From Dorea sp. D27 (GTDB lineage: Bacteria > Bacillota > Clostridia > Lachnospirales > Lachnospiraceae): DNA of 58,418 nt. Shown here one piece after another: positions 43,459 through 52,943 of this stretch. Numbering within the stretch: the first letter of the stretch is position 1; each line of letters opens with the position of its first letter. The notes below the pieces were generated by a model that was not told where the DNA came from, did not search any database, and saw only the letters and a program-made list of their open reading frames with translations. The stretch spans positions 502,343 through 560,760 of the forward strand of contig NZ_KQ236743.1 of assembly GCF_001185345.1 (NCBI RefSeq). The letters run 5' to 3'. Made by a program: the position numbers and the translations under genes.

Positions 43459-44541
43459 TTGACACGGTCCAAAAAGAAAAAGTATGATTATACGATGCTG
43501 GCAGCCCTGCTGCTGCTCGTTCTTATCGGCCTGGTGATATTATACAGCACCAGCGCATATAACGGAGAAGTGAAATTTCATGATTCGTTTTATTATCTGA
43601 AGAAACAGGCGTTTGCTACAGTGCTTGGGATTGCCGGAATGTTTTTTGTCGCAAATATGGATTATCATGTGTGGAAGCATGTGGCAGTGCTCGGGTATTT
43701 CACGGCGCTTCTGCTGTCTGTTGCGGTAATATTTGTCGGTGATGAGTATAACGGGTCCAAAAGATGGTTATCTTTGGGGCCTTTTTCTTTTCAGCCGTCA
43801 GAATTTGCCAAGGTGGCCGTCATTCTGTTCCTGGCACATATCATAACGAAAAATATCAAGACCATGGGAAAGATGAGAACGATGGTAAAAGTGATGGTCC
43901 TCATACTTCCGATAGTCGGCCTTGTTGGCGCCAGCAACTTAAGTACCGCTATTATCATTCTCGGGATAGGCGTTATTCTCGTATTTGTGGCAAGCCCGAA
44001 GTACAGCCAGTTTATCTTGATGGGAGCGCTCGGAGCCGGCTTTATGACCATTTTCCTGGCACTTGAAAGCTACCGGCTGGAGAGGCTCGCGATCTGGCGG
44101 AATCCCGAGGCATTTGAGAAAGGATACCAGACGCTGCAGGGCCTTTATGCAATCGGTTCAGGGGGGCTCTTCGGCAGGGGGCTCGGAGAAAGCGTGCAGA
44201 AGCTGGGATTTGTACCGGAGGCTCAAAATGACATGATATTCTCTATCGTCTGTGAAGAGCTTGGACTGTTTGGCGCAGGATTTATACTAATCTTGTTCCT
44301 CATACTCATATGGCGCTTTTTCGTCATTGCCACACATGCGAAGGATCTGCTCGGGGCGCTGATAGCGGCCGGGGCCATGGGACATATGATGATACAGGTA
44401 ATCCTGAATATTGCGGTCGTGACGAACACGATTCCGAACACGGGCATCACCCTGCCGTTCATCAGCTACGGTGGCACGTCGGTCGTATTTCTGCTGCTGG
44501 AAATGGGGCTTGTGCTCAGCGTGTCATCTCTGATAGAATGA
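43459..44541 (+). CDS. ftsW: SEDS peptidoglycan polymerase FtsW/SpoVE
   Basis: 360 residues with about ten membrane segments; the catalytic-loop GSKRWLSLG, FQPSEFAKVA, QNDMIFSIVCEELG and TGITLPFISYGGTS segments are conserved. It starts at TTG (43459), preceded by AAGGAG. In the dcw cluster it should polymerise septal lipid II together with one of the class B PBPs. Paralogous to the SEDS protein at 32730-33887. The gene murG that often follows is absent here. Confidence 0.93.
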   Translation: MTRSKKKKYDYTMLAALLLLVLIGLVILYSTSAYNGEVKFHDSFYYLKKQAFATVLGIAGMFFVANMDYHVWKHVAVLGYFTALLLSVAVIFVGDEYNGSKRWLSLGPFSFQPSEFAKVAVILFLAHIITKNIKTMGKMRTMVKVMVLILPIVGLVGASNLSTAIIILGIGVILVFVASPKYSQFILMGALGAGFMTIFLALESYRLERLAIWRNPEAFEKGYQTLQGLYAIGSGGLFGRGLGESVQKLGFVPEAQNDMIFSIVCEELGLFGAGFILILFLILIWRFFVIATHAKDLLGALIAAGAMGHMMIQVILNIAVVTNTIPNTGITLPFISYGGTSVVFLLLEMGLVLSVSSLIE

Positions 44542-44576
44542 GAGAGGGTAAGGAGAAAACTTAGGAGGAGTATACG

Positions 44577-45350
44577 ATGGGAAAAAGTGAGTATCAGGAG
44601 GAAGAGGCGGCGAGGCCGAGGAAAAAGAAGAAAAGCCATAAAGTCTATGCGCTTATGGTCCTGGTCATGGGCATTGCCATAATCGTGCTCGCAGTCCTGA
44701 TTCTATTCTATGTACAAAAGATAGAAGTTGAGGGGAACGAATACTGTAAGGATAAGGAAATCATCAATACGGTACAGAATGACAGGTTTTCGATTAATTC
44801 ATTGTACATACTCGGGAAATATGCGCTTGGCCGGGGGGAACAGCTTCCGTGCCTGGACGTTATGAAAGTCAGCATGAAAGCGCCGTGGATCGTGAAGGTA
44901 GCAGTGAAGGAAAAGCCTATCGTTGGTTATATATACGCGGGAAATGAATACGCATATTTTGACAAAGAAGGAATGATTGTATATAAAGGCACAGAGTTTA
45001 TCGAGGGACTTCCATGCATCGAAGGCATAGACACAGGTGACATCAGCCTGTACGGTACGCTAGAGAGCAAGGATAAAGGTATCTTTGAAGAGATGCTCTT
45101 AACGTCACAGCAAGTGAAAAAATATAAGCTGTCCCCGGACAAGATCGTATGCCAGGACGGCAAGATATATCTGTATAGAGGAAAGATACGGATTTCGCTC
45201 GGCAGCAGTGTCTCTTCGGAACAGATAGCACAGATTCCGCCGATTATGGAGAAGCTGGAGGGGAAAGAAGGAACACTCCACCTAGAAAATTATTCGGAAG
45301 GAAATACTACAATCACATTCAATGCAGAAGAAATTCTGGAAGAAAATTAA
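44577..45350 (+). CDS. Cell division protein FtsQ/DivIB
   Basis: A 257-residue bitopic protein: basic cytoplasmic tail (Glu/Arg/Lys-rich), one membrane segment (about 21-43), a POTRA domain (VQKIEVEGNEYCKDKEII) and a C-terminal beta domain. It scaffolds FtsL and FtsW/PBP at the septum. AGGAGG precedes the start. The sequence is too diverged to choose between the names FtsQ and DivIB. ftsZ follows after about 150 bases with its own promoter region. Confidence 0.88.
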   Translation: MGKSEYQEEEAARPRKKKKSHKVYALMVLVMGIAIIVLAVLILFYVQKIEVEGNEYCKDKEIINTVQNDRFSINSLYILGKYALGRGEQLPCLDVMKVSMKAPWIVKVAVKEKPIVGYIYAGNEYAYFDKEGMIVYKGTEFIEGLPCIEGIDTGDISLYGTLESKDKGIFEEMLLTSQQVKKYKLSPDKIVCQDGKIYLYRGKIRISLGSSVSSEQIAQIPPIMEKLEGKEGTLHLENYSEGNTTITFNAEEILEEN

Positions 45351-45430
45351 GAAAAATGCGTAAAAATCAATAAATTAAGATAAAATTCTATTGATATTTT
45401 ATACAAAAGCTTATATTATATACTATATAT

Positions 45431-45456
45431 AGCAAAATGCATTTTTGCGTTTTGCT
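45431..45456 (+). promoter_or_regulatory. Leader hairpin upstream of ftsZ
   Basis: AGCAAAATGCA (45431-45441) pairs with TGCGTTTTGCT (45446-45456) with one G-U. No T-run follows. It lies between ftsQ and ftsZ, next to several TATAAT-like -10 elements (45468-45480), and could be the end of the ftsQ transcript or a leader structure. Confidence 0.5.
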
Positions 45457-45506
45457 CTGTGGGATGTATAATATATAATAAGGATAGGATAAAGGAGGAA
45501 AAACCC

Positions 45507-46736
45507 TTGCTAGAAATTAAGACGAATGAATCAGAAGCAGCGGCAAAGATAATTGTTGTTGGAGTCGGCGGAGGCGGTAATAACGCAGTAAACCGAATGA
45601 TTGACGAACAGATTGCCGGTGTTGAATTTATTGCTATTAATACAGATAAACAGGCACTCCAGTTATGTAAGGCACCTACGCTTATGCAGATAGGGGACAA
45701 GATTACGAAAGGGCTCGGTGCGGGAGCAAAGCCGGAAGTAGGCGAAAAAGCGGCGGAGGAAAGCTCCGAAGAGATATCAGCAGCGCTTAAGGGCGCTGAC
45801 ATGGTTTTTGTTACGTGTGGCATGGGAGGCGGTACCGGTACGGGCGCCACGCCGGTCGTCGCGCGTATAGCGAAGGAGCAGGGTGCACTGACGGTCGGCG
45901 TTGTCACAAAGCCGTTCCGTTTCGAGTCAAAGACTCGTATGAACAATGCACTCTCCGGAATCGAGAAGTTAAAGGAAAGCGTAGATACGCTGATCGTCAT
46001 TCCGAATGACAAGCTGCTGGAGGTCGTGGACAGACGCACGACCATGCCTGAGGCGCTGAAAAAGGCGGACGAAGTATTACAGCAGGGTATCCAGGGCATC
46101 ACCGACCTTATCAACGTACCTTCACTTATCAACCTTGACTTTGCGGATGTGCAGACGGTCATGACGGACAAGGGTATCGCCCATATCGGTATCGGTCAGG
46201 GCCGCGGCGACGACAAAGCACTCGAGGCGGTTAAGCAGGCTGTTGCCAGCCCGCTGCTTGAGACGACGATTGCAGGTGCGTCCCATGTCATTATCAATGT
46301 GTCTGGTGATATTACGCTTATGGATGCTTCCGACGCGGCAGAGTATGTGCAGGATCTGGCAGGGGAAGATGCAAATATTATCTTTGGTGCCATGTATGAT
46401 GATTCAAGAGCAGACGAGGCTACCATTACAGTCATAGCTACAGGTCTACATAACGTAGGCGGAAGCGCTTCAAAGCTGAAGGCAAGACTGGAGACCCAGA
46501 GGGGAGCGGTACCGCAGCAGGGTGCACAGGCATATGAGAGGCCGGCAGCCGCCACGGCGGCAAAGCCGTCATCCCAGAAGCTGGATCTTGGCATGGCTCC
46601 GACCAGAGGCGGCGGTACGACAGCAGCGCCCCGAAAGCCGGCAGGGGGGACGACACCTTCTCTGGACACGCCGAGAACGCCGACAAGCAAGGTAAAAGAA
46701 CAATCCATCAAGATACCTGATTTCTTTAAACGATAG
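45507..46736 (+). CDS. ftsZ: Cell division protein FtsZ
   Basis: The tubulin-like GTPase that forms the division ring. 409 residues from the TTG at 45507, which follows AAAGGAGG by 8 bases; an ATG at 45459 is upstream of that site and adds a non-conserved extension. The GTP motif [10 protein letters not shown], the NLDFADV loop and the C-terminal [10 protein letters not shown] peptide are present; a Gly/Pro/Thr-rich linker covers about 325-395. Monocistronic: a terminator follows directly. No ftsA in the cluster. Confidence 0.97.
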   Translation: MLEIKTNESEAAAKIIVVGVGGGGNNAVNRMIDEQIAGVEFIAINTDKQALQLCKAPTLMQIGDKITKGLGAGAKPEVGEKAAEESSEEISAALKGADMVFVTCGMGGGTGTGATPVVARIAKEQGALTVGVVTKPFRFESKTRMNNALSGIEKLKESVDTLIVIPNDKLLEVVDRRTTMPEALKKADEVLQQGIQGITDLINVPSLINLDFADVQTVMTDKGIAHIGIGQGRGDDKALEAVKQAVASPLLETTIAGASHVIINVSGDITLMDASDAAEYVQDLAGEDANIIFGAMYDDSRADEATITVIATGLHNVGGSASKLKARLETQRGAVPQQGAQAYERPAAATAAKPSSQKLDLGMAPTRGGGTTAAPRKPAGGTTPSLDTPRTPTSKVKEQSIKIPDFFKR

Positions 46737-46761
46737 AGAGCAGAACAATAGTAGGATAACC

Positions 46762-46797
46762 AGGAGGACTTCACATACGAAGTTCTCCTTTTTTTTT
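46762..46797 (+). terminator. Terminator of ftsZ
   Basis: AGGAGGACTTC (46762-46772) pairs with GAAGTTCTCCT (46779-46789) with one G-T, followed by a long T-run. Confidence 0.92.
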
Positions 46798-46824
46798 ATA
46801 AAAGCAACATTGTTCTTTCTTTTA

Positions 46825-47057
46825 TTCGACAATATATCACAATTCTTATCCCCATTCGCTTTTAACTGCCATATTTCTCCCATAAAATTCTCGCTTTTAT
46901 GCAAAAAACAGACACAAAGTATTGTGCTTTGTCAAAACACAAATCCGAAAAAAACAGTCCCTAAAAATCTATATCTTGTGGTTTGGAACAGCTGTCGAAA
47001 GAAAATAAGAATGGATTCCATCATCTGACAAAATCTTTTGGGCCTTACTCGTATAAT
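46825..47057 (+). promoter_or_regulatory. Spo0A-type control region of spoIIGA-sigE
   Basis: The 375-base gap after ftsZ carries 0A boxes: TTCGACA (46825-46831, reverse), TGTCGAA (46993-46999, exact) and 6-of-7 matches TGTCAAA (46930) and TGACAAA (47026). CTGACA (47025-47030) and TATAAT (47052-47057) are 21 bases apart. The B. subtilis spoIIG promoter has the same odd feature, a near-consensus sigma-A promoter with a 22-base spacer that needs Spo0A-P. Otherwise the gap is AT-rich with no ORF. Confidence 0.75.
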
Positions 47058-47111
47058 AAATCTTGCTTGAGTACCAAATCGATTTAGTATCAAAAGAGAA
47101 AGAGGTGGAAT

Positions 47112-47894
47112 GTGTATTATGAGTTATACATAGACGTATTTTTTCTGGTAAATTTCATGATGGACTTCATACTCCTGCAGATTACCCGCAGAATCCTGAA
47201 ATGTCCTGCCACACATGGAAGGATCTGTCTGGGCGCGGCTGCCGGAGCATTGCTTACCTGTGCCGTCGTGGTAGTTCCCATACCATATGCGTTTGTAAAA
47301 TTCATACTGTTCCACGGTCTTGTCAATATTGTAATGCTTAAGGCAGGATTGAAAATCAGCTGGGACAGGACATTTGTGAAAGCTTATGTCGTGCTCTATA
47401 TCAGCGGCATCCTCGTCGGAGGCGTATTTGAATACCTCCGGCAGTATATGAAGATTGGAAGCCTGTTCTTTGCCCTTGCGGTCGTAAGCTATTATGCAGT
47501 ACTTGGAATCTGGAACTTTCTGTCTTATCTTTCAAGGCTGAAAGAATACAGATGCGAAGCAGTCCTGTACAAGGATGAAAAAGTGTGCAGGGTGGAAGCG
47601 GTGATAGACACCGGCAACAGCCTGAAGGATGCCTTGACAGGCAAGCCGGTCAGCATCGTGGATGAAAGCGTCGTGAAGGCGCTGACAGAAGCTGCTCTGC
47701 CGGACGGCATCCGGTACATTCCATACCATTCCGTCGGGAAAGAGACAGGAGTCATGCCGGTCATTACGCTGGATAAGATGTGCGTGCGCCAGAAGAACGA
47801 GAAGTGGATCGAGCGACCGCTCATCGGAATCTGTGACGGCCATGTGGCATCAGATGGAGCATATAGGATGATATTAAATCCTGATATATTATAG
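47112..47894 (+). CDS. spoIIGA: Sporulation sigma-E processing peptidase
   Basis: The membrane aspartic protease that cleaves pro-sigma-E in the mother cell. 260 residues: five membrane segments in the first 145 residues (YYELYIDVFFLVNFMMDF) and a cytoplasmic protease domain with the catalytic Asp in VIDTGNSL. GTG start, preceded by AGGTGG; the ATG two bases earlier is out of frame and soon stops. Adjacent to its substrate gene sigE, 12 bases apart. Confidence 0.95.
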   Translation: MYYELYIDVFFLVNFMMDFILLQITRRILKCPATHGRICLGAAAGALLTCAVVVVPIPYAFVKFILFHGLVNIVMLKAGLKISWDRTFVKAYVVLYISGILVGGVFEYLRQYMKIGSLFFALAVVSYYAVLGIWNFLSYLSRLKEYRCEAVLYKDEKVCRVEAVIDTGNSLKDALTGKPVSIVDESVVKALTEAALPDGIRYIPYHSVGKETGVMPVITLDKMCVRQKNEKWIERPLIGICDGHVASDGAYRMILNPDIL

Positions 47895-47906
47895 GAGGAA
47901 CAGATT

Positions 47907-48647
47907 ATGGTTATCAAAGTAGCAGTACCGCATCAATTTAAACTAAAAGTAATTCCAGACTTTCGGACACTGCTTTTTCCGGATAAAAAGGATATACACT
48001 ATATTGGGGGCTCTGAGATACTTCCCGCGCCGCTTGAGGCAGAGGAAGAAAGTGCCGTGATAGGTGACCTCGGTTCCGAATATGACGAGCAGGCCAAAAA
48101 AGTGCTCATTGAACACAACCTCCGCCTGGTAGTGTACATAGCCAAGAAGTTCGATAACACGGGCGTCGGTGTGGAAGATCTGATTTCTATCGGCACGATA
48201 GGACTGATTAAAGCGATCAATACATTTAACCCTGAGAAAAATATAAAACTTGCGACTTATGCATCACGGTGCATTGAGAATGAGATACTGATGTATCTGA
48301 GAAGAAATAACAAGACGAAGATGGAAGTGTCCATAGACGAACCGTTGAATGTGGACTGGGATGGAAACGAACTTCTTCTCTCAGACATCCTGGGAACTGA
48401 AGAAGATACGATATATAAGGACCTGGAAAATGAAGTAGAGCAGAAGCTTCTGCTGAAAGCAATCAGCAGGCTCTCAGGCAGGGAGCGGACAATAATACAG
48501 ATGCGCTTCGGCCTTGGAACTCCTGACGGGGAAGAAAAGACGCAGAAAGAGGTGGCAGATATGCTCGGCATATCACAGTCCTACATATCAAGACTGGAGA
48601 AGAAAATCATGCAGAGGCTCCGAAGAGAAATGGTAAAGTATTCATAG
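47907..48647 (+). CDS. sigE: RNA polymerase sporulation sigma factor, pro-sigma-E
   Basis: A sigma-70-family factor for early mother-cell genes. 246 residues with the N-terminal pro-sequence (FKLKVIPDF), region 2 ([33 protein letters not shown]) and region 4 ([22 protein letters not shown]). Likely activates cotJABC in this window, although no clear sigma-E promoter is visible there. RBS AGGAGG. In an operon with spoIIGA under Spo0A control. Confidence 0.96.
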   Translation: MVIKVAVPHQFKLKVIPDFRTLLFPDKKDIHYIGGSEILPAPLEAEEESAVIGDLGSEYDEQAKKVLIEHNLRLVVYIAKKFDNTGVGVEDLISIGTIGLIKAINTFNPEKNIKLATYASRCIENEILMYLRRNNKTKMEVSIDEPLNVDWDGNELLLSDILGTEEDTIYKDLENEVEQKLLLKAISRLSGRERTIIQMRFGLGTPDGEEKTQKEVADMLGISQSYISRLEKKIMQRLRREMVKYS

Positions 48648-48696
48648 CCACGTCCATAAAAAGGTGATACAATAAAAGAAAAAAGGGGTTGTGCAT

Positions 48697-50307
48697 ATGA
48701 AGCTTACTTTTATTGGGGCCGACCATGAAGTTACGGGAAGCTGTCACCTGGTGGAAGCCTGTGGAAAAAATATTCTCGTCGACTGTGGCATGGAGCAGGG
48801 ACCGGACCTGTATGAGAACCAGGACATACCGGTAACCCCCGGGGACATCGATTATGTTCTGCTCACCCATGCACATATCGATCATTCCGGAAAGATTCCG
48901 ATGCTTTGCAAGCAGGGGTTCAAGGGGGACATAATCTCAACCTTTGCTACCGCCGACCTGTGCAACATCATGCTGCGTGATTCCGCGCATATCCAGGTGT
49001 TTGAGGCGGAATGGCGCAACAGGAAAGCGAAGCGAAGCGGAGCCGAGCCGTATGAGCCGCTATACACGATGGAACACGCGGAGGCGGCTGTCAAGCTTCT
49101 TTCCCCCTGTGACTATAACCAGAGGATTACGCTCTGCGAGGGAATCGATGTGCGCTTTACCGACGTCGGACATCTGCTCGGATCTGCGGCTGTTGAAGTG
49201 TGGATAACGGAAGACGGCGTGCAGAAGAAGATCGTATTCTCTGGTGATATCGGCAATCTGAACCAGCCGATTATCAAGGATCCCCAGAAGGTAAAAGAAG
49301 CGGATTATGTCGTGATAGAATCTACATACGGCAACCGGACGCATGGCGACGAAACGCCGGATTATGTCGCTGATTTTACAAGGATACTGCGTGAGACTTT
49401 TGAGAAGGGCGGCAATCTCGTAGTGCCTTCGTTCGCTGTAGGCCGGACGCAGGAGCTGCTTTATTTTATCCGGGAAATCAAGGAGAAGAAGCTGCTGCCG
49501 GAATTTCCTGATTTTGAAGTATACGTGGATAGTCCGCTTGCTATCGAGGCTACGAATGTGTTCAACAAGAATGTATGGTCCTGCTTTGATGAAAAGGCGC
49601 TGGCCCTGGTGAATAAGGGAGTGAACCCGCTCTTGTTCAGGGGGCTTAAGACGACAATCACGAGCGATGAATCGAAGATGATCAACTTTGACGACAGGCC
49701 GAAAGTCATCTTATCCGCTTCCGGGATGTGCGAGGCCGGCAGGATCCGCCATCATCTGAAGCACAATCTCTGGAGGAAAGAATGCACCATATGTTTCGTC
49801 GGCTACCAGGCGGTGGGAACGCTCGGCAGAAAGCTCATAGAAGGGGCAGAAAGCGTGAAGCTGTTCGGAGAGCCGGTAGAAGTCAATGCAAGGATCGAGG
49901 TGCTCAAAGGGATCAGCGGACATGCGGATATGAACGGGCTTCTGGCATGGCTGAAAGGGTTTGAGACTGTGCCATCCCATGTATTTGTCGTACACGGCGA
50001 AGACCAGGTCACGGATGAATTTGCCCGGACGATTACCGATACGTTCGGATGTCCTGCGCTGGCGCCTTATTCGGGAGGCTGCGTGGACCTGGCGACAGGG
50101 GAAGTGCTTACCATCGGTGTAAGGGAACCGAAAAAAGCGGCGGAGAAGCCGGCTAAGATAAGGGCGGAAGCGGCGTTCAACAGACTCGTCGCAGCCGCAA
50201 AACGTCTGCTGGAGGTCGTATATAAGAATGAAGGCCTTGCAAATAAGGAGCTGGCCAAGTTCGAGACGCAGATCCAGAATCTGGCGGAGAAGTGGGACAG
50301 AGATTAG
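48697..50307 (+). CDS. Metallo-beta-lactamase/beta-CASP nuclease-like protein
   Basis: A 536-residue enzyme of the RNA-processing beta-CASP group (YSH1/CPSF73-like in bacteria). The zinc motif THAHIDHSG gives His58, His60, Asp62 and His63; FSGDIGN, the beta-CASP region with ASGMCEAGR and SGHAD, and the RMMBL-type VVHGE are present. A basic C-terminal tail of about 75 residues is likely for RNA contact. It lies between sigE and sigG, which is its usual setting in Lachnospiraceae as far as I recall, but a sporulation role is unproven. GTG two codons upstream is an alternative start. Confidence 0.9.
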   Translation: MKLTFIGADHEVTGSCHLVEACGKNILVDCGMEQGPDLYENQDIPVTPGDIDYVLLTHAHIDHSGKIPMLCKQGFKGDIISTFATADLCNIMLRDSAHIQVFEAEWRNRKAKRSGAEPYEPLYTMEHAEAAVKLLSPCDYNQRITLCEGIDVRFTDVGHLLGSAAVEVWITEDGVQKKIVFSGDIGNLNQPIIKDPQKVKEADYVVIESTYGNRTHGDETPDYVADFTRILRETFEKGGNLVVPSFAVGRTQELLYFIREIKEKKLLPEFPDFEVYVDSPLAIEATNVFNKNVWSCFDEKALALVNKGVNPLLFRGLKTTITSDESKMINFDDRPKVILSASGMCEAGRIRHHLKHNLWRKECTICFVGYQAVGTLGRKLIEGAESVKLFGEPVEVNARIEVLKGISGHADMNGLLAWLKGFETVPSHVFVVHGEDQVTDEFARTITDTFGCPALAPYSGGCVDLATGEVLTIGVREPKKAAEKPAKIRAEAAFNRLVAAAKRLLEVVYKNEGLANKELAKFETQIQNLAEKWDRD

Positions 50308-50439
50308 AAAAGTGATGTCAAGCCCCAATAATTTTTATATTTTTGAAACGTTCGTATAATCCAAATCCATAATGAGAAAAATCTTATTGTACTTAATATA
50401 TTTGACAAAATGTTATGTTCAGTAAGGAGGATTCTTATT

Positions 50440-51219
50440 ATGGCTCAGGGAAAAGTTGAAATATGTGGTGTTAATACAGCGAAGCTTCCCATCCTGAAAG
50501 AAGAGGAGAAGGAAGCTTTGTTTGCGCGTATAAAGGCAGGGGATCAGGAAGCGAAGGAAGAATATATCAAGGGAAATCTGAGGCTTGTCCTTAGCGTCAT
50601 CAAGCGTTTCGGCGGCAGCAACGAGAATCCTGACGATCTCTTCCAGATAGGCTGCATCGGGCTGATCAAAGCAATCAATAACTTTAATACTGAGCTTGAC
50701 GTCAAATTCTCAACCTATGCGGTTCCGATGATTATCGGCGAAATAAGGCGCTACATGAGAGACAACAATTCCATACGCGTCAGCCGGTCGCTCCGCGATA
50801 CCGCTTACAAAGCGATATATGCGAAAGAAAATTATGTAAAAAGACACTTAAAAGAGCCTACGGTACAGGAGATAGCTGAGGAGATAGGAATCTCAAAAGA
50901 AGATATCGTCTTTGCGCTCGATGCGATACAGGTGCCGATGAGCCTGCAGGAGCCTGTGTACAACGACGGCGGAGATGCCCTGTATGTGATGGATCAGATA
51001 AGCGACACGAAGAACAAAGAAGAGAAATGGGTGGAGGACCTGTCGCTGGAAGCTGCCATGGAACATCTCGGTGAGCGTGAACGCTATATCATAAAACTCC
51101 GGTTCTTTGAAGGCAAGACGCAGATGGAAGTGGCGGAAGAAATCAACATTTCTCAGGCACAGGTGAGCAGGCTGGAGAAGAATGCCCTTCGTGTCATGAA
51201 ACAATATCTGGAAAATTAG
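50440..51219 (+). CDS. sigG: RNA polymerase sporulation sigma factor sigma-G
   Basis: The late forespore sigma factor, 259 residues. The N-terminal KVEICGVNTAKLPIL is a sigma-G signature (binding region for anti-sigma factors). Region 2 (RLVLSVIKRFGGSNEN, DDLFQIGCIGLIKAI) and region 4 (KTQMEVAEEINISQAQVSRLE) follow. Start at 50440 after AAGGAGG; an upstream in-frame ATG lacks a site. A GTATA sequence (about 50354) resembles a sigma-F/G -35, but I see no matching -10. Confidence 0.95.
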   Translation: MAQGKVEICGVNTAKLPILKEEEKEALFARIKAGDQEAKEEYIKGNLRLVLSVIKRFGGSNENPDDLFQIGCIGLIKAINNFNTELDVKFSTYAVPMIIGEIRRYMRDNNSIRVSRSLRDTAYKAIYAKENYVKRHLKEPTVQEIAEEIGISKEDIVFALDAIQVPMSLQEPVYNDGGDALYVMDQISDTKNKEEKWVEDLSLEAAMEHLGERERYIIKLRFFEGKTQMEVAEEINISQAQVSRLEKNALRVMKQYLEN

Positions 51220-51260
51220 CAGTCATGAAAGACATGACTTTATAGATGTACAGAGAACTG

Positions 51261-51300
51261 CGCGGCAGAGAAAGAAGGGACGATTCTTTTTCTGCCGCGT
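51261..51300. terminator. Hairpin after sigG
   Basis: CGCGGCAGA...TCTGCCGCG with AAAGAA/TTCTTT inside forms a long stem. T-rich sequence lies in the 3' arm rather than after it, so termination is plausible but unproven. Confidence 0.5.
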
Positions 51301-51336
51301 ATTCTCTGCCCTGTCGTCCGCTTCCCCAAATTCCGC

Positions 51337-51365
51337 TTGAAATTTGCATACGTTCATACTATTAT
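51337..51365 (+). promoter_or_regulatory. Promoter of the HAD phosphatase gene
   Basis: TTGAAA (51337-51342) and TATTAT (51360-51365) with a 17-base spacer. Confidence 0.6.
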
Positions 51366-51388
51366 TAGGTACATAGGAGGATGTATGT

Positions 51389-52036
51389 ATGAAAGCTTGC
51401 ATATTTGATTTAGACGGGACATTGACGGATACATTGGAATCCTTGGCGTATTCGGTAAAAGCGACCTTGAGGGAGATGGGACTCAGGGAGATAACGACGG
51501 ACGAGTGCAGGCGGTTTGTCGGTAACGGGGCCAGACGGCTGATGGAATGTTCGCTTGAGGCTGCCGGGGACAAGACGGGCAGCAGAATTGATGAAGGTAT
51601 GGAGATATACGGACGTATATTTGATGCAAACTGTACATATCATGTAACACCATACGAGGGAATACCTCAGACGATTTCCGGACTCAGGGCAAGGGGCCTG
51701 AAGCTGGGGGTTCTTTCCAACAAGCCGCATATGCAGACCGTAAAAGTAGTGCGGGAGATATTCGGGGACGATATCTTCGACTGTGTGCAGGGGCAGATGG
51801 AAGGCCTGAAAAGGAAGCCGGATCCCGAGGGAGTGTACGAGGTGCTTGAACGACTGCATACAGAGAAAGAAGAGTGCCTGTATATAGGCGATTCCGAGGT
51901 GGATGTAAAGACCGCCTGCAATGCAGGGATAACATGTATCGGAGCGGCGTGGGGATTCCGTTCAAGAGAAGACCTGGCAGATGCAGGGGCAGAGCATATC
52001 ATAGATATGCCGGAAGAATTACTGCAATATGTATAA
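51389..52036 (+). CDS. HAD-family hydrolase, phosphoglycolate phosphatase-like
   Basis: 215 residues. HAD motif I IFDLDGTLTDT, motif II LSNKPH, Lys in LKRKPDP and motif IV YIGDSEVDVKTA place it in the phosphoglycolate phosphatase/PpaX branch. The substrate could be 2-phosphoglycolate from DNA repair or another small phosphate. ATAGGAGG precedes the start. A small acidic gene follows 37 bases later, probably in the same transcript. Confidence 0.88.
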   Translation: MKACIFDLDGTLTDTLESLAYSVKATLREMGLREITTDECRRFVGNGARRLMECSLEAAGDKTGSRIDEGMEIYGRIFDANCTYHVTPYEGIPQTISGLRARGLKLGVLSNKPHMQTVKVVREIFGDDIFDCVQGQMEGLKRKPDPEGVYEVLERLHTEKEECLYIGDSEVDVKTACNAGITCIGAAWGFRSREDLADAGAEHIIDMPEELLQYV

Positions 52037-52073
52037 GAAGATTGTAACGTCACTTTAAGGGAGGATATCAAAG

Positions 52074-52337
52074 ATGTATGAGTATGATGAAGATTGCCTG
52101 AGAACGTTTTTGGAGAAACAGTCGCAGCTGTTTGACGAGCCGGTCGCCATAACACCCGAAGAGGCAGAAGCATTTCTTGAAGACTGCATGGCCGTCGTTG
52201 TGGATGGAATCGGTGCAGTGAGGGAGTTCTTTGAAGAAGAAGGGCTGGACATAGAAGGAATGTCCGAGGAGGAGCTGGAAGAGGCTTCCGAGGTGTTCCC
52301 TCTGCCTAACGGCAGATACCTTATCGTGGAAGGGTAG
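52074..52337 (+). CDS. Small acidic uncharacterised protein
   Basis: 87 residues, strongly acidic (Glu-rich helices: TPEEAEAFLEDC, EEEGLDIEGMSEEELEEA) with a beta-hairpin-like C-terminus ending LPNGRYLIVEG. No signal or membrane segment. AAGGGAGG precedes the start. I do not recognise a family. It is probably co-transcribed with the HAD phosphatase, and ends at a terminator shared with the convergent gene. Confidence 0.8.
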   Translation: MYEYDEDCLRTFLEKQSQLFDEPVAITPEEAEAFLEDCMAVVVDGIGAVREFFEEEGLDIEGMSEEELEEASEVFPLPNGRYLIVEG

Positions 52338-52359
52338 CCTGAACAGCACAGTACATTAG

Positions 52360-52394
52360 AAAAGCCGCAGCTATTTGGTAACTGCGGCTTTTTT
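52360..52394. terminator. Bidirectional terminator
   Basis: AAAAGCCGCAG (52360-52370) pairs with CTGCGGCTTTT (52382-52392). It serves both the acidic-protein gene and, on the minus strand, the convergent gene whose stop lies at its edge. Confidence 0.85.
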
Positions 52395-52805
52395 CAATGC
52401 TTCATCAATGGCATTGACGATAAGTTGAGAGGTATATGGATTGTCTTCGGAATACTTGATATCGTCAAGCGACTGTTTGTCATACACCTGTTCTGCAATG
52501 TCCTCGATTGCAGGCTGTATAAGCGGGAACATGGTTGTTACTGTTTCGTCCAGGTTAGAAAACCGCACGGAATTGATGTGGGATTCATCTACCGATACTT
52601 CCACCTCCAGCGCTGTATTATTCAGCGTAACGGTGGATGTATAGACCCCCGGGACGTATTTTTCTTCATCCACCCCGGCGCCTTTGCTCTTGGGCAGGAA
52701 CATAAATACCAGTAAAAGAATCAATACTATTGCCAACACGGCAAACACCGCCGTGTATATAATCTCTTTCATATGCAATACAACTATTTTTGTTTTAGAA
52801 CTCAT
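52371..52805 (-). CDS. Uncharacterised membrane-anchored protein
   Basis: 144 residues from the Met at 52805 (AGGAGGG 4 bases upstream); an earlier in-frame Met lacks a site. One transmembrane segment (about 15-37) and an outer domain (YVPGVYTSTVTLNNTALEVE, INSVRFSNLDET) that resembles the beta-sheet of FMN-binding (FMN_bind) domains but lacks their Ser/Thr flavinylation motif. Small proteins of this type are common in Lachnospiraceae. Divergent from pth. Confidence 0.75.
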   Translation of the reverse strand: MSSKTKIVVLHMKEIIYTAVFAVLAIVLILLLVFMFLPKSKGAGVDEEKYVPGVYTSTVTLNNTALEVEVSVDESHINSVRFSNLDETVTTMFPLIQPAIEDIAEQVYDKQSLDDIKYSEDNPYTSQLIVNAIDEALKKAAVTK

Positions 52806-52885
52806 AAAGCCCTCCTGTGTCGTGTATCGTATTTTCACTTTCTATAATGTATGAGATTTATCCTAAAATTATTCGTGGCTTTTAC

Positions 52886-52914
52886 GTGACAAAATGATTG
52901 CCCTCTTGTAGAAT
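52886..52914 (+). promoter_or_regulatory. Promoter of pth-mfd
   Basis: GTGACA (52886-52891) and TAGAAT (52909-52914), 17-base spacer. Confidence 0.5.
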
Positions 52915-52943
52915 GTAATAGGGAGAAAACGAGGTGAGAGAAC

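Noticed and set aside
51220..51388. Small RNA between sigG and the HAD gene
   Set aside because: A long hairpin and a promoter are present but no separate transcript can be argued from sequence.
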